Source: Sphingomonas sp. PP-F2F-A104-K0414 | GTDB lineage: Bacteria > Pseudomonadota > Alphaproteobacteria > Sphingomonadales > Sphingomonadaceae | Length of the DNA: 64,000 nucleotides | NCBI RefSeq assembly: GCF_004340945.1 | Contig: NZ_SLYD01000001.1 | Coordinates: 62,001-126,000 of the forward strand | Direction of reading: 5' to 3' | Shown here: in pieces, positions 9,543 through 19,094 of the stretch | How positions within the stretch are numbered: the stretch's first letter is position 1 | Layout: the number at the start of each line of letters is the position of its first letter | The notes under the pieces: generated by a model | Databases searched by the model: none | Told to the model about the DNA's origin: nothing | Seen by the model: the letters and a program-made list of their open reading frames with translations, nothing else | Translations under genes and position numbers: made by a program

Positions 9543-10187
9543 ATGACTCAAATTGCGCTGCCACTCGGATGGCCGGCGGACCCTCGCGACGACGCCTTCC
9601 TGGTTACCCCCTCCAACTCGCGCGCGGTCCACACGCTGGAGCACACCGCGACCTGGCCCGTCATGACCGCGATACTAACCGGCCCGCGCAAATCGGGCCG
9701 CAGCCTTCTCGCGCGGATCTTCGCGGCGAAGAGCGGCGGGACGATCATCGACGATGCCGAGCGCGTGCCCGAGGCGCAGCTGTTCCACGCTTGGAACCGC
9801 GCGCAGGAGGAGCACAGGCCGCTGCTGATCGTCGCGGACGCAGCGCCGCCCGAATGGAAGGTGAAGCTTCCCGATCTCCGCTCGCGCCTTGCCGCCAGCC
9901 CGATCGCGGCGATCGGCGCGCCCGACGACGAGCTCATGCGGCTGTTGCTGGCGCACCTGTTCGAGCGCCGCAGCCTCGATGCGCGGCCCGATCTGATCGA
10001 CTGGCTCGCGACCAGAATCGAGCGCAGTCATATTACCGTAACGCGAACCGTCGATGCGCTTGACCAAGAGGCGATGGAACGTCGCAAGCGCTTGTCCATT
10101 CCTCTTGCACGAACCACACTCACCGAGGCCGGGCTGATCCTCCGGCCGCAACTCGCGCTCGACCTCCCGCTCTTCACGCCACCATAA
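9543..10187 (+). CDS. hda: DnaA-related Hda/HdaA-type replication regulator
   Basis: 214 aa. It has the HdaA layout: an N-terminal clamp-contacting segment (MTQIALPLGW, where QIALPL resembles a beta-clamp binding motif), a DnaA-like AAA+ core and a C-terminal helical lid. Hda with the sliding clamp stimulates ATP hydrolysis on DnaA after initiation. The P-loop is degenerate (TGPRKSGRSLLARIF). An alternative GTG at 9528 overlaps the upstream stop (GTGA) and would add five residues; it may be the coupled start. ppk1 follows after 16 bp. Confidence 0.85.
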   Translation: MTQIALPLGWPADPRDDAFLVTPSNSRAVHTLEHTATWPVMTAILTGPRKSGRSLLARIFAAKSGGTIIDDAERVPEAQLFHAWNRAQEEHRPLLIVADAAPPEWKVKLPDLRSRLAASPIAAIGAPDDELMRLLLAHLFERRSLDARPDLIDWLATRIERSHITVTRTVDALDQEAMERRKRLSIPLARTTLTEAGLILRPQLALDLPLFTPP

Positions 10188-10203
10188 GCTCCCAAGAGGC
10201 CCG

Positions 10204-12369
10204 ATGAACCGTCCAGCCCATATCGTCCGCCAATCGGAAGACGACGACGATCCCATCGGCGCAGAGCCGAACGACCGGTATTTCAACCGCGAGCTCTCCT
10301 GGCTGGCGTTCAACCGGCGTGTGCTGGAGGAAGCATGCAACCCCGCACACCCGTTGCTCGAGCGGCTCCGCTTCCTGTCGATCTCGGGCTCGAACCTCGA
10401 CGAGTTCTTCATGGTCCGCGTGGCCGGCCTGAAGGGACAGCAGACGCAGGACGTTGATCGCCGCTCGGCGGACGGCCTTACCGCCGGACAACAGCTGACC
10501 GCGATCGTCCGTGAGGCCGATGCGCTGATGGCGAGCCAGCAGGCGGTATGGGGCGATCTCCGCGTTTTGCTCGACGAAGCAGGGCTGTTCGTCCTCCGCC
10601 GCGAAGCGATCGAAGGCGAGGCCGACGAGTGGCTCGAAACGCATTTCCGTGACCAGATCTTCCCAATCCTGACCCCGCAGGCGCTCGACCCCGCACATCC
10701 GTTCCCGTTCATCCCGAACCGCGGCCTGTCGGTGATCTTCGACCTCGTCCGCATCTCGGACAATGAGCCGGTCCGCGAACTGGTGATGCTCCCGCACACG
10801 ATGACGCGCTTCGTCCGCCTTCCCGGCGAGCCCGCGCGCTACATCGCGGTCGAGACGCTGCTCAAGCGGTTCGCCCCGGTCCTCTTCCCCGGCTACGACG
10901 TCCTCGCCGCCGCGAGCTTCCGCGTGCTGCGCGACAGTGACATGGAGATCGAGGAGGAGGCCGAGGACCTCGTCCGCTACTTCGCCAACGCGATCAAGCG
11001 TCGCCGCCGCGGCCGCGTCATCCGCCTGGAACTCGAAACCGGCATTCCCGACGTGCTCGCCGCCGTCCTCAAGGACGAACTCGGCGGTGCGGACGCGATC
11101 ATCACCGAAAGCGGCAACCTGCTCGGCATCGTCGACCTCGACGGGCTGGTCGACGAGGATCGCCCCGACCTGAAGTTCCCGCCCTTCACGCCGCGCTTCC
11201 CCGAGCGCATCCGCGAATTCGGCGGCGATTGCTTCGCGGCGATCAAGGCGAAGGATATCGTCGTCCACCACCCGTACGAGACGTTCGAAGTGGTGCTCGC
11301 CTTCCTGAAACAGGCGGCGAACGACCCGGATGTGGTCGCGATCAAGCAGACGCTCTACCGCGCCGGCAAGCAGCCCGCGGTCATCAACGCGCTCATCACC
11401 GCGGCCGAGGCCGGCAAGTCCGTCACCGCGGTGGTCGAGCTGAAGGCACGGTTCGACGAAGAGCAGAACATGGTCTGGGCCTCCGCGCTGGAGCGCGCGG
11501 GCGTGCAGGTCGTCTACGGCTTCATCGACTGGAAGACGCACGCCAAGGTCTCGCTGGTCGTCCGCCGCGAAGGCCAGGCGTTCCGCACTTACTGCCATTT
11601 CGGCACGGGCAATTATCACCCGGTCACCGCCAAGATCTACACCGACCTCAGCTTCTTCACCGCCGATGCCGCGGTTGGGCGCGATGCGGCGCAGATGTTC
11701 AACTACATCACCGGCTACGTCGAACCGACCGACATGGCGCGCGTCAGCCTTAGCCCGCGCGACCTACGCCAGAATCTGATGAACCTGATCGACGTAGAGA
11801 TCGCCAACGCGCGCGCCGGCAAGCCCGCTGGGGTCTGGGCGAAGATGAACTCGCTGGTCGACCCCGCTGTGATCGAGAGGCTGTACGAGGCGAGCGGGGC
11901 AGGGGTCGAGATCGACCTCATCATTCGCGGAATCTGCTGCCTGCGACCCGGCGTACCTGGCCTGTCCGAGACGATCCGCGTGAAATCGGTGATCGGGCGG
12001 TTTCTCGAGCACAGCCGGATCTGGGCATTCGGCAACGGCAAGGCGCTCCCCAACGACGGCGCCAAGCTGTTCATCTCGTCGGCCGACTGGATGCCGCGCA
12101 ACTTCGACCGCCGCGTCGAATACATGCTGCCGATCCTCAACCCGACCGTCCACGACCAGATCCTCGATCAGGTCATGGTCGCGAACCTGATCGACAACGA
12201 GCAGAGTTGGGAGCTAGGCCCGGACGGCGAATATAGCCGCGTCGATCCCGGCGACCGCCCGTTCAACCTGCATCGGTATTTCATGACCAACCCGTCGCTC
12301 TCCGGTCGCGGCGCCTCGCTCGCGACCAGCAATGCCGTGCCGACGCTGTCGCTCCGTCGAAAACGATGA
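10204..12369 (+). CDS. ppk1: Polyphosphate kinase 1
   Basis: 721 aa. It reversibly polymerises ATP gamma phosphate into inorganic polyphosphate. Landmarks: the N-terminal RYFNRELSWLAFNRRVLEEA, SGSNLDEFFMVRVAGLK, IFPILTPQALDPAHPFPFIP, and the phospholipase-D-like catalytic domains with VVELKARFDEEQN, RTYCHFGTGNYHPVTAKIYT (phosphoacceptor His) and IIRGICCLRPGVPGLSE. The ribosome-binding site AAGAGG lies just upstream of ATG 10204. The stop overlaps the ppx start by 4 bases (ATGA), pairing synthesis and degradation in one operon. Confidence 0.97.
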   Translation: MNRPAHIVRQSEDDDDPIGAEPNDRYFNRELSWLAFNRRVLEEACNPAHPLLERLRFLSISGSNLDEFFMVRVAGLKGQQTQDVDRRSADGLTAGQQLTAIVREADALMASQQAVWGDLRVLLDEAGLFVLRREAIEGEADEWLETHFRDQIFPILTPQALDPAHPFPFIPNRGLSVIFDLVRISDNEPVRELVMLPHTMTRFVRLPGEPARYIAVETLLKRFAPVLFPGYDVLAAASFRVLRDSDMEIEEEAEDLVRYFANAIKRRRRGRVIRLELETGIPDVLAAVLKDELGGADAIITESGNLLGIVDLDGLVDEDRPDLKFPPFTPRFPERIREFGGDCFAAIKAKDIVVHHPYETFEVVLAFLKQAANDPDVVAIKQTLYRAGKQPAVINALITAAEAGKSVTAVVELKARFDEEQNMVWASALERAGVQVVYGFIDWKTHAKVSLVVRREGQAFRTYCHFGTGNYHPVTAKIYTDLSFFTADAAVGRDAAQMFNYITGYVEPTDMARVSLSPRDLRQNLMNLIDVEIANARAGKPAGVWAKMNSLVDPAVIERLYEASGAGVEIDLIIRGICCLRPGVPGLSETIRVKSVIGRFLEHSRIWAFGNGKALPNDGAKLFISSADWMPRNFDRRVEYMLPILNPTVHDQILDQVMVANLIDNEQSWELGPDGEYSRVDPGDRPFNLHRYFMTNPSLSGRGASLATSNAVPTLSLRRKR

Positions 12370-13877
12370 GCGTCACCAATATCCTGTTCGGCAATTCCCC
12401 GCCCAAGGCCGAGACCGACGATCACCCGCGTACCGGAATCATCGATATCGGCTCGAACTCGATCCGTCTGGTGGTGTATCAGGGGCCACCACGGCTGCCC
12501 GCGATCCGGTTCAACGAGAAGGTGCTCGCCGGGCTCGGTCGCGGCCTTGCGGCGACTGGGTCGATCGAGAAGTCGGCGCTAAAGACAGCGCGTGTCGCGT
12601 TGGCGCGGTTTGCTGCCGTCGCGCGCGAGATGGAGTGCTCGACGCTTCGTACAGTCGCAACGGCGGCGGTGCGCGATGCGAAGAACGGCGGCGAACTCAT
12701 TGCGACCGCTGAACAACTCGGCCTCAAGGTCGAGACTCTTTCCGGCGAGCAGGAAGCCAGTGCCGCCGGCTACGGCGTGCTCTCGGCGATCCCCGATGCG
12801 GACGGCATCGTCGGCGATCTCGGCGGCGGCAGTCTCGAACTCGTCCGCGTCCGCCGCGGCAAGATCGAGGACCGTGTCTCGTTTCCTCTCGGCGTCCTCC
12901 GCATCGGCCCGCTTCGCGCCAAACGCGGCAAGGTGCTCGAACGCTATGTGGCGCGGTTGGTCCGCGAGGCTGGCTGGACGGCCAAGGGGCAGGGGCTTCC
13001 GCTCTACCTCGTCGGCGGATCGTGGCGTGCGCTGGCGCGTCTCGACATGGAGCTGTCGAATTATCCGCTACCGATTATCCATCAATACCCGATGACCGCC
13101 GCGACCATCACGCGGTTGAGCCGAACGATCCCGCAGCTTTCGAAGCCCCGCCTGAAGGCGATCCCCGGCTTGTCTTCAGGCCGTACCGCGACGCTGGCGG
13201 ACGCAGCCGCGTTGCTCGGCGTGCTGATGCGCCAACTCGGCAGCAAGACGACGGTCGTATCGGCCTACGGCCTGCGCGAAGGGCTGCTCTACGAACATCT
13301 GAAGCCCGCAGACCGAACGCTCGACCCGCTGATCGTTGCAGCGCGCGAAGAAGGCCGCCTGCTTGGCCGGTTTCCCGAGCACGGCGACCTGCTCGATCGC
13401 TGGCTCGCGCCGTTATTCACCACCGAGCCGCCTGCGATGGCGCGACTCCGTCATACCGCATGCCTGCTCGCCGACGTTGGCTGGCGGGCCAATCCGGAGT
13501 TCCGCGCCGAACGCGGCGTAGAGGTCGCGCTGCACGGCAATTGGGTGGCGATCGACGCTCCAGGCCGGGGCATGTTGGCGCAAGCGCTTTACACGAGCCT
13601 CGGCGGCGACTTGGCGGCCGCTGATCCGGTGGGCCGCCTGGCGAGCCCCGCGGCGGTAAAAAGCGCGACCGCGTGGGGGCTGGCGATGCGTCTTGGCCAG
13701 CGCATGAGCGGCGGCCTGGCCGGACCGCTGAAACGCTCCAGCCTCGCGGACGACGGGGTCTGCTTGACGCTGACGCTCCGCTCGGACGATCGCGGACTTT
13801 ACGGAGAGGCGGTAGAACGTCGCCATACCGCGCTGGCGACCGCGTTAGGCCGCAAACCTGTGTTGGCTCTCATCTAA
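12366..13877 (+). CDS. ppx: Exopolyphosphatase / pppGpp phosphohydrolase family (Ppx/GppA)
   Basis: 503 aa. It removes terminal phosphate from polyphosphate and possibly acts on pppGpp. The ASKHA phosphate-binding elements are GIIDIGSNSIRLVVYQG (phosphate 1) and GIVGDLGGGSLELVRV (phosphate 2). Between them is STLRTVATAAVRDAKNGG, typical of the family. The C-terminal HD-like helical region is at about residues 310-503. Its start lies inside the ppk1 stop, so it is probably translated with ppk1. Sequence alone does not separate Ppx from GppA activity; the ppk1 linkage favours polyphosphate. Confidence 0.9.
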   Translation: MSVTNILFGNSPPKAETDDHPRTGIIDIGSNSIRLVVYQGPPRLPAIRFNEKVLAGLGRGLAATGSIEKSALKTARVALARFAAVAREMECSTLRTVATAAVRDAKNGGELIATAEQLGLKVETLSGEQEASAAGYGVLSAIPDADGIVGDLGGGSLELVRVRRGKIEDRVSFPLGVLRIGPLRAKRGKVLERYVARLVREAGWTAKGQGLPLYLVGGSWRALARLDMELSNYPLPIIHQYPMTAATITRLSRTIPQLSKPRLKAIPGLSSGRTATLADAAALLGVLMRQLGSKTTVVSAYGLREGLLYEHLKPADRTLDPLIVAAREEGRLLGRFPEHGDLLDRWLAPLFTTEPPAMARLRHTACLLADVGWRANPEFRAERGVEVALHGNWVAIDAPGRGMLAQALYTSLGGDLAAADPVGRLASPAAVKSATAWGLAMRLGQRMSGGLAGPLKRSSLADDGVCLTLTLRSDDRGLYGEAVERRHTALATALGRKPVLALI

Positions 13878-13879
13878 TT

Positions 13880-13994
13880 CCTCCCCTGGCAGGGGAGGTG
13901 GCAGTCGGCAGGACTGACGGAGGGGTATCGCGCTATCGAGAGGGTGGCACCCCTCCGTCTGGCAAGTGCCGGCCACCTCCCCTGCAAGGGGAGG
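13880..13994. repeat. Long imperfect inverted repeat with nested hairpins after ppx
   Basis: The left arm (CCTCCCCTGGCAGGGGAGG, then TGGCAGTCGGCAGG and CGGAGGGGT) and the right arm (ACCCCTCCG, TGCCGGCCACC, then TCCCCTGCAAGGGGAGG) are inverted copies over about 45 bases, and each end holds its own hairpin. The spacer is roughly 25 bases. The element fills the convergent gap between ppx and the reverse-strand I78-type gene. No T-run was seen. Confidence 0.8.
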
Positions 13995-14009
13995 ATATAC
14001 CGAGCCGAC

Positions 14010-14306
14010 TCAGGCGCAGGTGAAGCGCTCGATCCGGCCCTTCGCATCGACGTACACATTCAGCCGGTCAGCCCGAAAATCCATCGTCACCGCGGTATTC
14101 GGTGCGATCCAGCGCAGCGTCCGCGATCCCGACCGGGTCTGCATCACATCCGCCCGGGCATCGCTTGCGCGCTTGCCGACCAGATCGCCCAACGAGGCGG
14201 CATTGCACGCGGTAGCGACCGGCGCAGCGGCAGGAGTCTGGCCGCGCATCTCTACCGGCGTACACGCCGCCGTGGCGGCCAAGGCTGCGACAAGAACGAT
14301 TCTCAT
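14010..14306 (-). CDS. Small exported I78-family peptidase-inhibitor-like protein
   Basis: 98 aa. The N-terminus MRIVLVAALAATAACTPVEM is a lipoprotein-type signal with an ATAAC lipobox. The C-terminal part has the I78 pattern: C..ASLGDLVGKRASD, LRWIAPNTAVTMDFRADRLN, VYVDAKGRIERFTCA. Fungal I78 members inhibit elastase-type serine proteases. Bacterial homologues are widespread and mostly uncharacterised, so the inhibitor role is inferred. ATG 14306 overlaps the rnd stop (ATGA), an unexpected coupling of a periplasmic inhibitor to a cytosolic RNase. Confidence 0.75.
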   Translation of the reverse strand: MRIVLVAALAATAACTPVEMRGQTPAAAPVATACNAASLGDLVGKRASDARADVMQTRSGSRTLRWIAPNTAVTMDFRADRLNVYVDAKGRIERFTCA

Positions 14307-15478
14307 GCGGCATCCTCCGTACGCGTCATCTTCAGCTTGCCGCCGATGACCGCAAACGCCAGTCGTCCCTCGACCAGATCGAGCGCATCGCGTCCGAACT
14401 GATCGAACCGCCAACCCTCGAGCATCGGCAGCCCGGTCCGCACGCCCGCCGCCAAAGCCTCGAGTTCATCGGTCCGCGCGAGCAATTTCGATGCGACATC
14501 AATGTCTCGCGAGCGGATCTTGAGCAACAGCTTGAGGAGATCCGCGACCAGCGAGCCCTCCTTGCCGAGCCCCGGCTTACGATCGTCGCGTGGCGGCATT
14601 TCGTCATCGCCGAGCGGTTGCGCACCCTCGATCGCCGCCATCAGGCGACCACCAATATCGTTGCCGGCCCAAGTCGCGGAAAGTCCACGGACCCGCGCTA
14701 GGTCCGTCTGCTTCCGCGGGGGATGTCCCGCCATGTCGCCCAGCGTCTCGTCCTTGACGATCCGTCCGCGCGGCAAATCCTTCGCCTGCGCCTCAAGCTC
14801 GCGCCACCGAGCCAAAGCCTTCAGGCGGCCGAGCACGTCGGGCTTCCGCCCCGAAATCCGCACGCGCTTCCACGCCAGATCGGGATCGTTCGCATAATTG
14901 GCAATGTCGCCAAGCCGCTCCATCTCCTGATCGAGCCACACGCCGCGCCCGGTCTTGCGCAACCGCTCGAGCATCTTGGGGAAGATCTTCGACAGATGCG
15001 TCACGTCGCCGATCGCATATTCGATCTGCCGCGCGTCGAGCGGCCGGCGCGCCCAATCGGTAAACCGCGCGCCCTTGTCGACCGCGATCCCGAGCCAGCT
15101 GTCGACGAGGTTCGAATAGCCGATCTGCTCGCCCTGGCCGAGCGCCATCGCCGCGACCTGCGTGTCGAACAGCGGGAAGGGTGTCTTGCCGGTGAGGTTG
15201 TAGACGATTTCGATGTCCTGCCCGCCGGCATGAACGACCTTCAGCACGTCGTGATTCTCGACGAGCAAATCCAGCAGCGGCTTCAGGTCGATCCCAGGCG
15301 CCATCGGATCGATTGCGGCCGCCTCCTTGTCGTCGGCGATCTGGATCAGGCAGAGCTCCGGGTAATAGGTGCTCTCGCGCATGAATTCTGTGTCGACGCA
15401 CACATAGTCGGCGTCGGCCATGCGCGCGCACAGATTGGCGAGCGTGGCACTGTCGGAGATAAGCGGGTGGATATGCAT
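14303..15478 (-). CDS. rnd: Ribonuclease D
   Basis: 391 aa 3'-5' exoribonuclease for tRNA and structured RNA maturation. DEDD-type motifs: VCVDTEFMRESTYYPELCLI (Exo I), HAGGQDIEIVYNLTG (Exo II) and YAIGDVTHLSKIF (Exo III with Tyr). An HRDC domain spans about residues 205-290 (DVLGRLKALARWRELEA, LPRGRIVKDETL). ATG 15478 starts MHIHPLISDS. The frame remains open far upstream, but only through the antisense of aspS. It is divergent from aspS and followed by the I78-type gene. Confidence 0.95.
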   Translation of the reverse strand: MHIHPLISDSATLANLCARMADADYVCVDTEFMRESTYYPELCLIQIADDKEAAAIDPMAPGIDLKPLLDLLVENHDVLKVVHAGGQDIEIVYNLTGKTPFPLFDTQVAAMALGQGEQIGYSNLVDSWLGIAVDKGARFTDWARRPLDARQIEYAIGDVTHLSKIFPKMLERLRKTGRGVWLDQEMERLGDIANYANDPDLAWKRVRISGRKPDVLGRLKALARWRELEAQAKDLPRGRIVKDETLGDMAGHPPRKQTDLARVRGLSATWAGNDIGGRLMAAIEGAQPLGDDEMPPRDDRKPGLGKEGSLVADLLKLLLKIRSRDIDVASKLLARTDELEALAAGVRTGLPMLEGWRFDQFGRDALDLVEGRLAFAVIGGKLKMTRTEDAA

Positions 15479-15568
15479 CGCCCGTCCATAGCGAGGCTCC
15501 CTCTCGTTGACAAAGGGGCGGGTTGACAAAGGCGGGTAGGGAAGGTGAAGCGCGAGCCATCCAATTCC

Positions 15569-15596
15569 CGTCATCCCAGCGAAAGCTGGGATCTCC
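15569..15596. repeat. Single hairpin repeat (ATCCCAGC type) upstream of aspS
   Basis: CGTCATCCCAGCGAAAGCTG and the following GGATCTC form a 9-bp stem (ATCCCAGC..GCTGGGAT) around a GAAA loop. The same unit occurs as an inverted pair at 46394-46480. It lies in the rnd-aspS intergenic region, where two copies of TTGACAAAGG (15507 and 15523) are also present; I could not pair these with a convincing -10. Confidence 0.7.
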
Positions 15597-15655
15597 CGTC
15601 GCAGGGCGCACCCTTGCCGCACGAGATGCTGGGTCGACGTATGAGAGACAGAGAC

Positions 15656-17479
15656 ATGCACGCCTATCGCACCCACAACTGCGCCGCCCTCCGCCCCGAA
15701 CAGGTCGGCGAAGAGGTTCGCGTCTCCGGCTGGGTCCACAAGAAGCGCGATCACGGCGACCTCGTCTTCATCGATCTGCGCGATCATTACGGCATCACGC
15801 AGATCGTCACCGACGTCAGCGGCCCGGTGTTCAAGGTCATCGAGGGCCTGAAGAGCGAAAGCGTCGTCACGATTACCGGCAAGGTGACCGCACGTGCACC
15901 CGAAGCCGTGAACCCGAACCTGCCGACCGGCGGGATCGAGATCCGCGCGACCGCCGCGACGGTCCAGTCGATGGCCGGCGAACTGCCGATGCCGGTCGCG
16001 GGCGAGGCGGAGTATCCCGAGGATATCCGTCTCCGCTATCGCTATCTCGATCTGCGTCGCGAGCGTCTCCACGCCAACATCATGCTCCGCAGCCAGGTGA
16101 TAACATCGCTGCGTAACCGGATGAATTCGCAGGGGTTCACCGAATTCCAGACGCCGATCCTGACCGCGTCGAGCCCTGAGGGTGCGCGCGATTATCTGGT
16201 GCCGAGCCGCGTCCATCCGGGCAAGTTCTACGCGCTCCCGCAGGCGCCGCAGATGTTCAAGCAGCTGCTGATGGTCGCCGGCTTCGACCGCTATTTCCAG
16301 ATCGCGCCCTGCTTCCGCGACGAGGACGCACGCGCCGATCGCTCGCCGGGCGAGTTCTACCAGCTCGATTTCGAGATGAGCTTCGTCACGCAGGACGACG
16401 TGTTCAATGCGATCGAGCCCGTCTTGCACGGCGTGTTCGAGGAGTTCGCCGACTGGCAGGGTAAGGGGCGCCAGGTCTCGGCGCTTCCGTTCAAGCGCAT
16501 CCCCTACCGCGAATCGATGCTGAAGTACGGCAGCGACAAGCCCGACCTGCGCAACCCGATCCTGATCCACGACGTCGGTCATCACTTCGTCGATTCGGGC
16601 TTTGGCCTGTTCGCAGGAATCGTCGCGGGCGGTGACGTGGTCCGCGCGATTCCCGCGCCGAACACCGCCGACAAGTCGCGGAAATTCTTCACCGACATGA
16701 ACGACTGGGCGCGCGCCGAGGGACATGCCGGGCTTGGCTACATCACGCAGAAGAACGGTGAACTCGGTGGCCCAATCGCCAAAAACCACGGCGAGGAAGC
16801 GACGCGGAAGCTGATCGCCGAAATGGGCCTCGGCCCCAACGACGGCATCTTCTTCGCCGCCGGCAAGGAACTGCCCGCCTCGAAGCTTGCGGGCGCTGCG
16901 CGGGCGCGGATCGGCGCCGACCTCGGCCTGATCGACGAGAACCGCTTCGAGTTCTGCTGGATCGTCGACTTCCCGATGTTCGAATATGACGAGGACGCGA
17001 AGAAGGTCGATTTCAGTCACAACCCATTCTCGATGCCGCAGGGCGAGATGGACGCGCTGGAAAACAAGGATCCGCTCGATATCCTCGCGTACCAGTACGA
17101 CATCGTCTGTAATGGCGTCGAGCTGTCGTCGGGTGCGATCCGGAACCACCGTCCGGAGATCATGTACAAGGCGTTCGAAATCGCCGGTTATACGCAAGCC
17201 GACGTTGACACGAACTTCGCGGGCATGATCAACGCGTTCAAGGTCGGCGCGCCGCCGCATGGCGGCTCGGCGCCGGGGATCGACCGGATGGTGATGCTGC
17301 TCGCCGGCGAGCCGAACATCCGCGAAGTCGTGCTGTTCCCGATGAACCAGAAGGCCGAGGACCTGATGATGGGCGCGCCGAGCCCGGTTAGCGCCAAGCA
17401 GCTGAAGGAACTCAACATCCGCCTGACGGTGGATGGTCCGAAGGACGCGACAAAGGCGGCCGCGCCGAACGCGGGGTAA
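15656..17479 (+). CDS. aspS: Aspartyl-tRNA synthetase
   Basis: 607 aa class II synthetase charging tRNA-Asp (often tRNA-Asn too in bacteria of this group). The anticodon-binding OB domain comes first ([20 protein letters not shown]). Then come motif 2 ([20 protein letters not shown]), the bacterial GAD insertion (about residues 290-420) and motif 3 ([14 protein letters not shown]). [18 protein letters not shown] is the typical bacterial signature. ATG 15656 begins [13 protein letters not shown]; upstream in-frame codons translate the repeat element and were rejected. Confidence 0.97.
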   Translation: MHAYRTHNCAALRPEQVGEEVRVSGWVHKKRDHGDLVFIDLRDHYGITQIVTDVSGPVFKVIEGLKSESVVTITGKVTARAPEAVNPNLPTGGIEIRATAATVQSMAGELPMPVAGEAEYPEDIRLRYRYLDLRRERLHANIMLRSQVITSLRNRMNSQGFTEFQTPILTASSPEGARDYLVPSRVHPGKFYALPQAPQMFKQLLMVAGFDRYFQIAPCFRDEDARADRSPGEFYQLDFEMSFVTQDDVFNAIEPVLHGVFEEFADWQGKGRQVSALPFKRIPYRESMLKYGSDKPDLRNPILIHDVGHHFVDSGFGLFAGIVAGGDVVRAIPAPNTADKSRKFFTDMNDWARAEGHAGLGYITQKNGELGGPIAKNHGEEATRKLIAEMGLGPNDGIFFAAGKELPASKLAGAARARIGADLGLIDENRFEFCWIVDFPMFEYDEDAKKVDFSHNPFSMPQGEMDALENKDPLDILAYQYDIVCNGVELSSGAIRNHRPEIMYKAFEIAGYTQADVDTNFAGMINAFKVGAPPHGGSAPGIDRMVMLLAGEPNIREVVLFPMNQKAEDLMMGAPSPVSAKQLKELNIRLTVDGPKDATKAAAPNAG

Positions 17480-17487
17480 TCTACCTG

Positions 17488-17628
17488 TCCCTCGCCCCTC
17501 CGGGGAGAGGGAAGGAGGAGCCGCTTGGCGACGGGAGGGTGAGGGGAGGTTGGCGGATCCCAACCGCCCCTCACCCTCCCACCCGCAAGCGCGGGCGGGC
17601 CCCTCCCTCTCCCCGAAGGGGCGAGGGA
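17488..17628. repeat. Long imperfect inverted repeat after aspS
   Basis: Left arm TCCCTCGCCCCTCCGGGGAG through GGGAGGGTGAGGGG; right arm CCCCTCACCCTCCC through CCCGAAGGGGCGAGGGA. The arms are inverted copies of about 65 bases, each with internal CCCCTCCGGGG or CCCCGAAGGGG mini-hairpins. This is the largest member of the repeat family also seen at 3886 and 13880. It separates aspS from the permease gene. Confidence 0.8.
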
Positions 17629-17693
17629 AAGACGTTCTACGCTTCCTCAACCCCCTCAACCATGCAAATACCTCTGCACGATAAGGGGTTGGC

Positions 17694-19094
17694 ATGCGCA
17701 ACGATCAGATGACACCGGCGCCAAGCCTCGTCCGCAGCCTCGGCGTCACGGGCGTCCTGTTCCTCACCCTCTCAGTCGCGACCCCGGCATCGTCGGTGTT
17801 CGTCATCGTCCCCGGAATGCTCCAGGTCGCCGGCACCGGCGCAGTCTGGGCAACGCTGATCGCCGGACTCGTCTGCGTCGCGACCGCGTTCGTCTACGCC
17901 GAACTCTCCTCCGCCTGGCCGGTCGCAGGCGGCGAGTATGTCGCGGTCGCGCATACGCTCGGGCCGATGGCGGGGTTCGTCATGCTCGGCGTCAACGTCT
18001 TCAACAACCTGCTCTTCCCCCCGGTCGCAGGCCTGGGCGTCAGCGCGGTGCTCGGCACGCTGGTCCCCGGCCTGCCGCAGATCCCCATCGCTATCGCCGT
18101 GGTCGCAGGGTCGACGCTGGTCGCGATCCTCCAGATCAAGGTGAACGCCTGGCTCACCGGGCTCTTCCTGCTGGTCGAGATGCTGGCGATCGTCGCGGTC
18201 GTCTGGCTCGGGTTCGCCGATACCGTCCGCCCGATCGGCGACCTGTTGCTCCACCCTGTCATGCCGCAAGGCGCCTCCCTCGTCCCCGCGTCAGCCGCAT
18301 CGATCGGCCTCGCCACCTCGATCGCGATCTTCGCACTCAACGGCTACGGCGCGGCGGTGTATTTCGGCGAAGAGATGCTCGAGGCCCCCCGACTGATCGC
18401 GCGCGCGATCATGGCCTCGCTCGCGCTGACGCTGCTGTTCGAGGGCATCCCGATCGTCGCGGTCCTCGTCGGTGCACCAGACCTTCACGCCACGCTTACC
18501 GCCGACGACCCGTTCGGCCTCCTCGTCACCCTCCGCAGCGGCACCACGACGGCGAACTGGATCTCGATCGGCGTCGTCGTCGCGATCGTCAACGCGGTGA
18601 TCGCCTGCATCCTCGCCTGCGCGCGCTTCTTCTACGGCACCGCGCGCGATGGAAGCTGGGGCCGTCCGCTCGATCGCTGGATGACGCAGGTCCACCCGAA
18701 GTTCGGCTCGCCCTGGGTCGGCACGTTGCTGGTCGGCGGGTTCGGGATCGTCGCGTGCTTTCTGCCGCTCCAGTTGCTGCTGGTGCTCAGCGGCACCGGC
18801 CTCGTCGCGATCTACACGGGTATCTGCGTCGCGGCGATCGTCGGCAGGCGTACCGGCAAGACCGCCCACGCCCCCTACCAGATGCCGTTCTACCCAATCG
18901 CTCCGGTGGTGACGCTGCTCGCGCTCGGCTATGTCTGCTGGACGAGTTGGTCCGATCTGGAGGAGGGGCGCCCCGGTCTGATCATGACGGGCGCGCAGAT
19001 CCTGCTCTCGATCGCCTATTATTGGTTCGTCCTGCGTCGTCGCGGCGCCTGGAACGTTCAGATCCCGACCCTTGCGACGGAGCGCGATGCATGA
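17694..19094 (+). CDS. APC-superfamily amino acid permease
   Basis: 466 aa inner-membrane transporter with about 12 predicted helices. Family features: SLGVTGVLFLTLSVATPASS at the first helix, the AELSSAWPVAGGEYVAVAHT consensus (Pro/Gly-rich helix 2), FALNGYGAAVYFGEEML, and ARFFYGTARDGSWGRPLDRW in the cytoplasmic loop. Substrate not determinable. ATG 17694 follows AAGGGG (17681-17686). Its stop overlaps the PPK2 start codon (ATGCATGA), so permease and PPK2 form a two-gene unit. Confidence 0.85.
   Translation: MRNDQMTPAPSLVRSLGVTGVLFLTLSVATPASSVFVIVPGMLQVAGTGAVWATLIAGLVCVATAFVYAELSSAWPVAGGEYVAVAHTLGPMAGFVMLGVNVFNNLLFPPVAGLGVSAVLGTLVPGLPQIPIAIAVVAGSTLVAILQIKVNAWLTGLFLLVEMLAIVAVVWLGFADTVRPIGDLLLHPVMPQGASLVPASAASIGLATSIAIFALNGYGAAVYFGEEMLEAPRLIARAIMASLALTLLFEGIPIVAVLVGAPDLHATLTADDPFGLLVTLRSGTTTANWISIGVVVAIVNAVIACILACARFFYGTARDGSWGRPLDRWMTQVHPKFGSPWVGTLLVGGFGIVACFLPLQLLLVLSGTGLVAIYTGICVAAIVGRRTGKTAHAPYQMPFYPIAPVVTLLALGYVCWTSWSDLEEGRPGLIMTGAQILLSIAYYWFVLRRRGAWNVQIPTLATERDA

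Noticed and set aside
15507..15528. Tandem TTGACA boxes upstream of aspS as a promoter
   Set aside because: No acceptable -10 at 16-18 bp from either box. They may only be part of a short direct repeat (TTGACAAAGG).
14303..17701. A 1132-codon open frame on the minus strand covering rnd and the whole of aspS
   Set aside because: Only the part from 15478 downstream encodes a protein (RNase D). The rest is the antisense of aspS and repeat DNA, kept open by high GC content.
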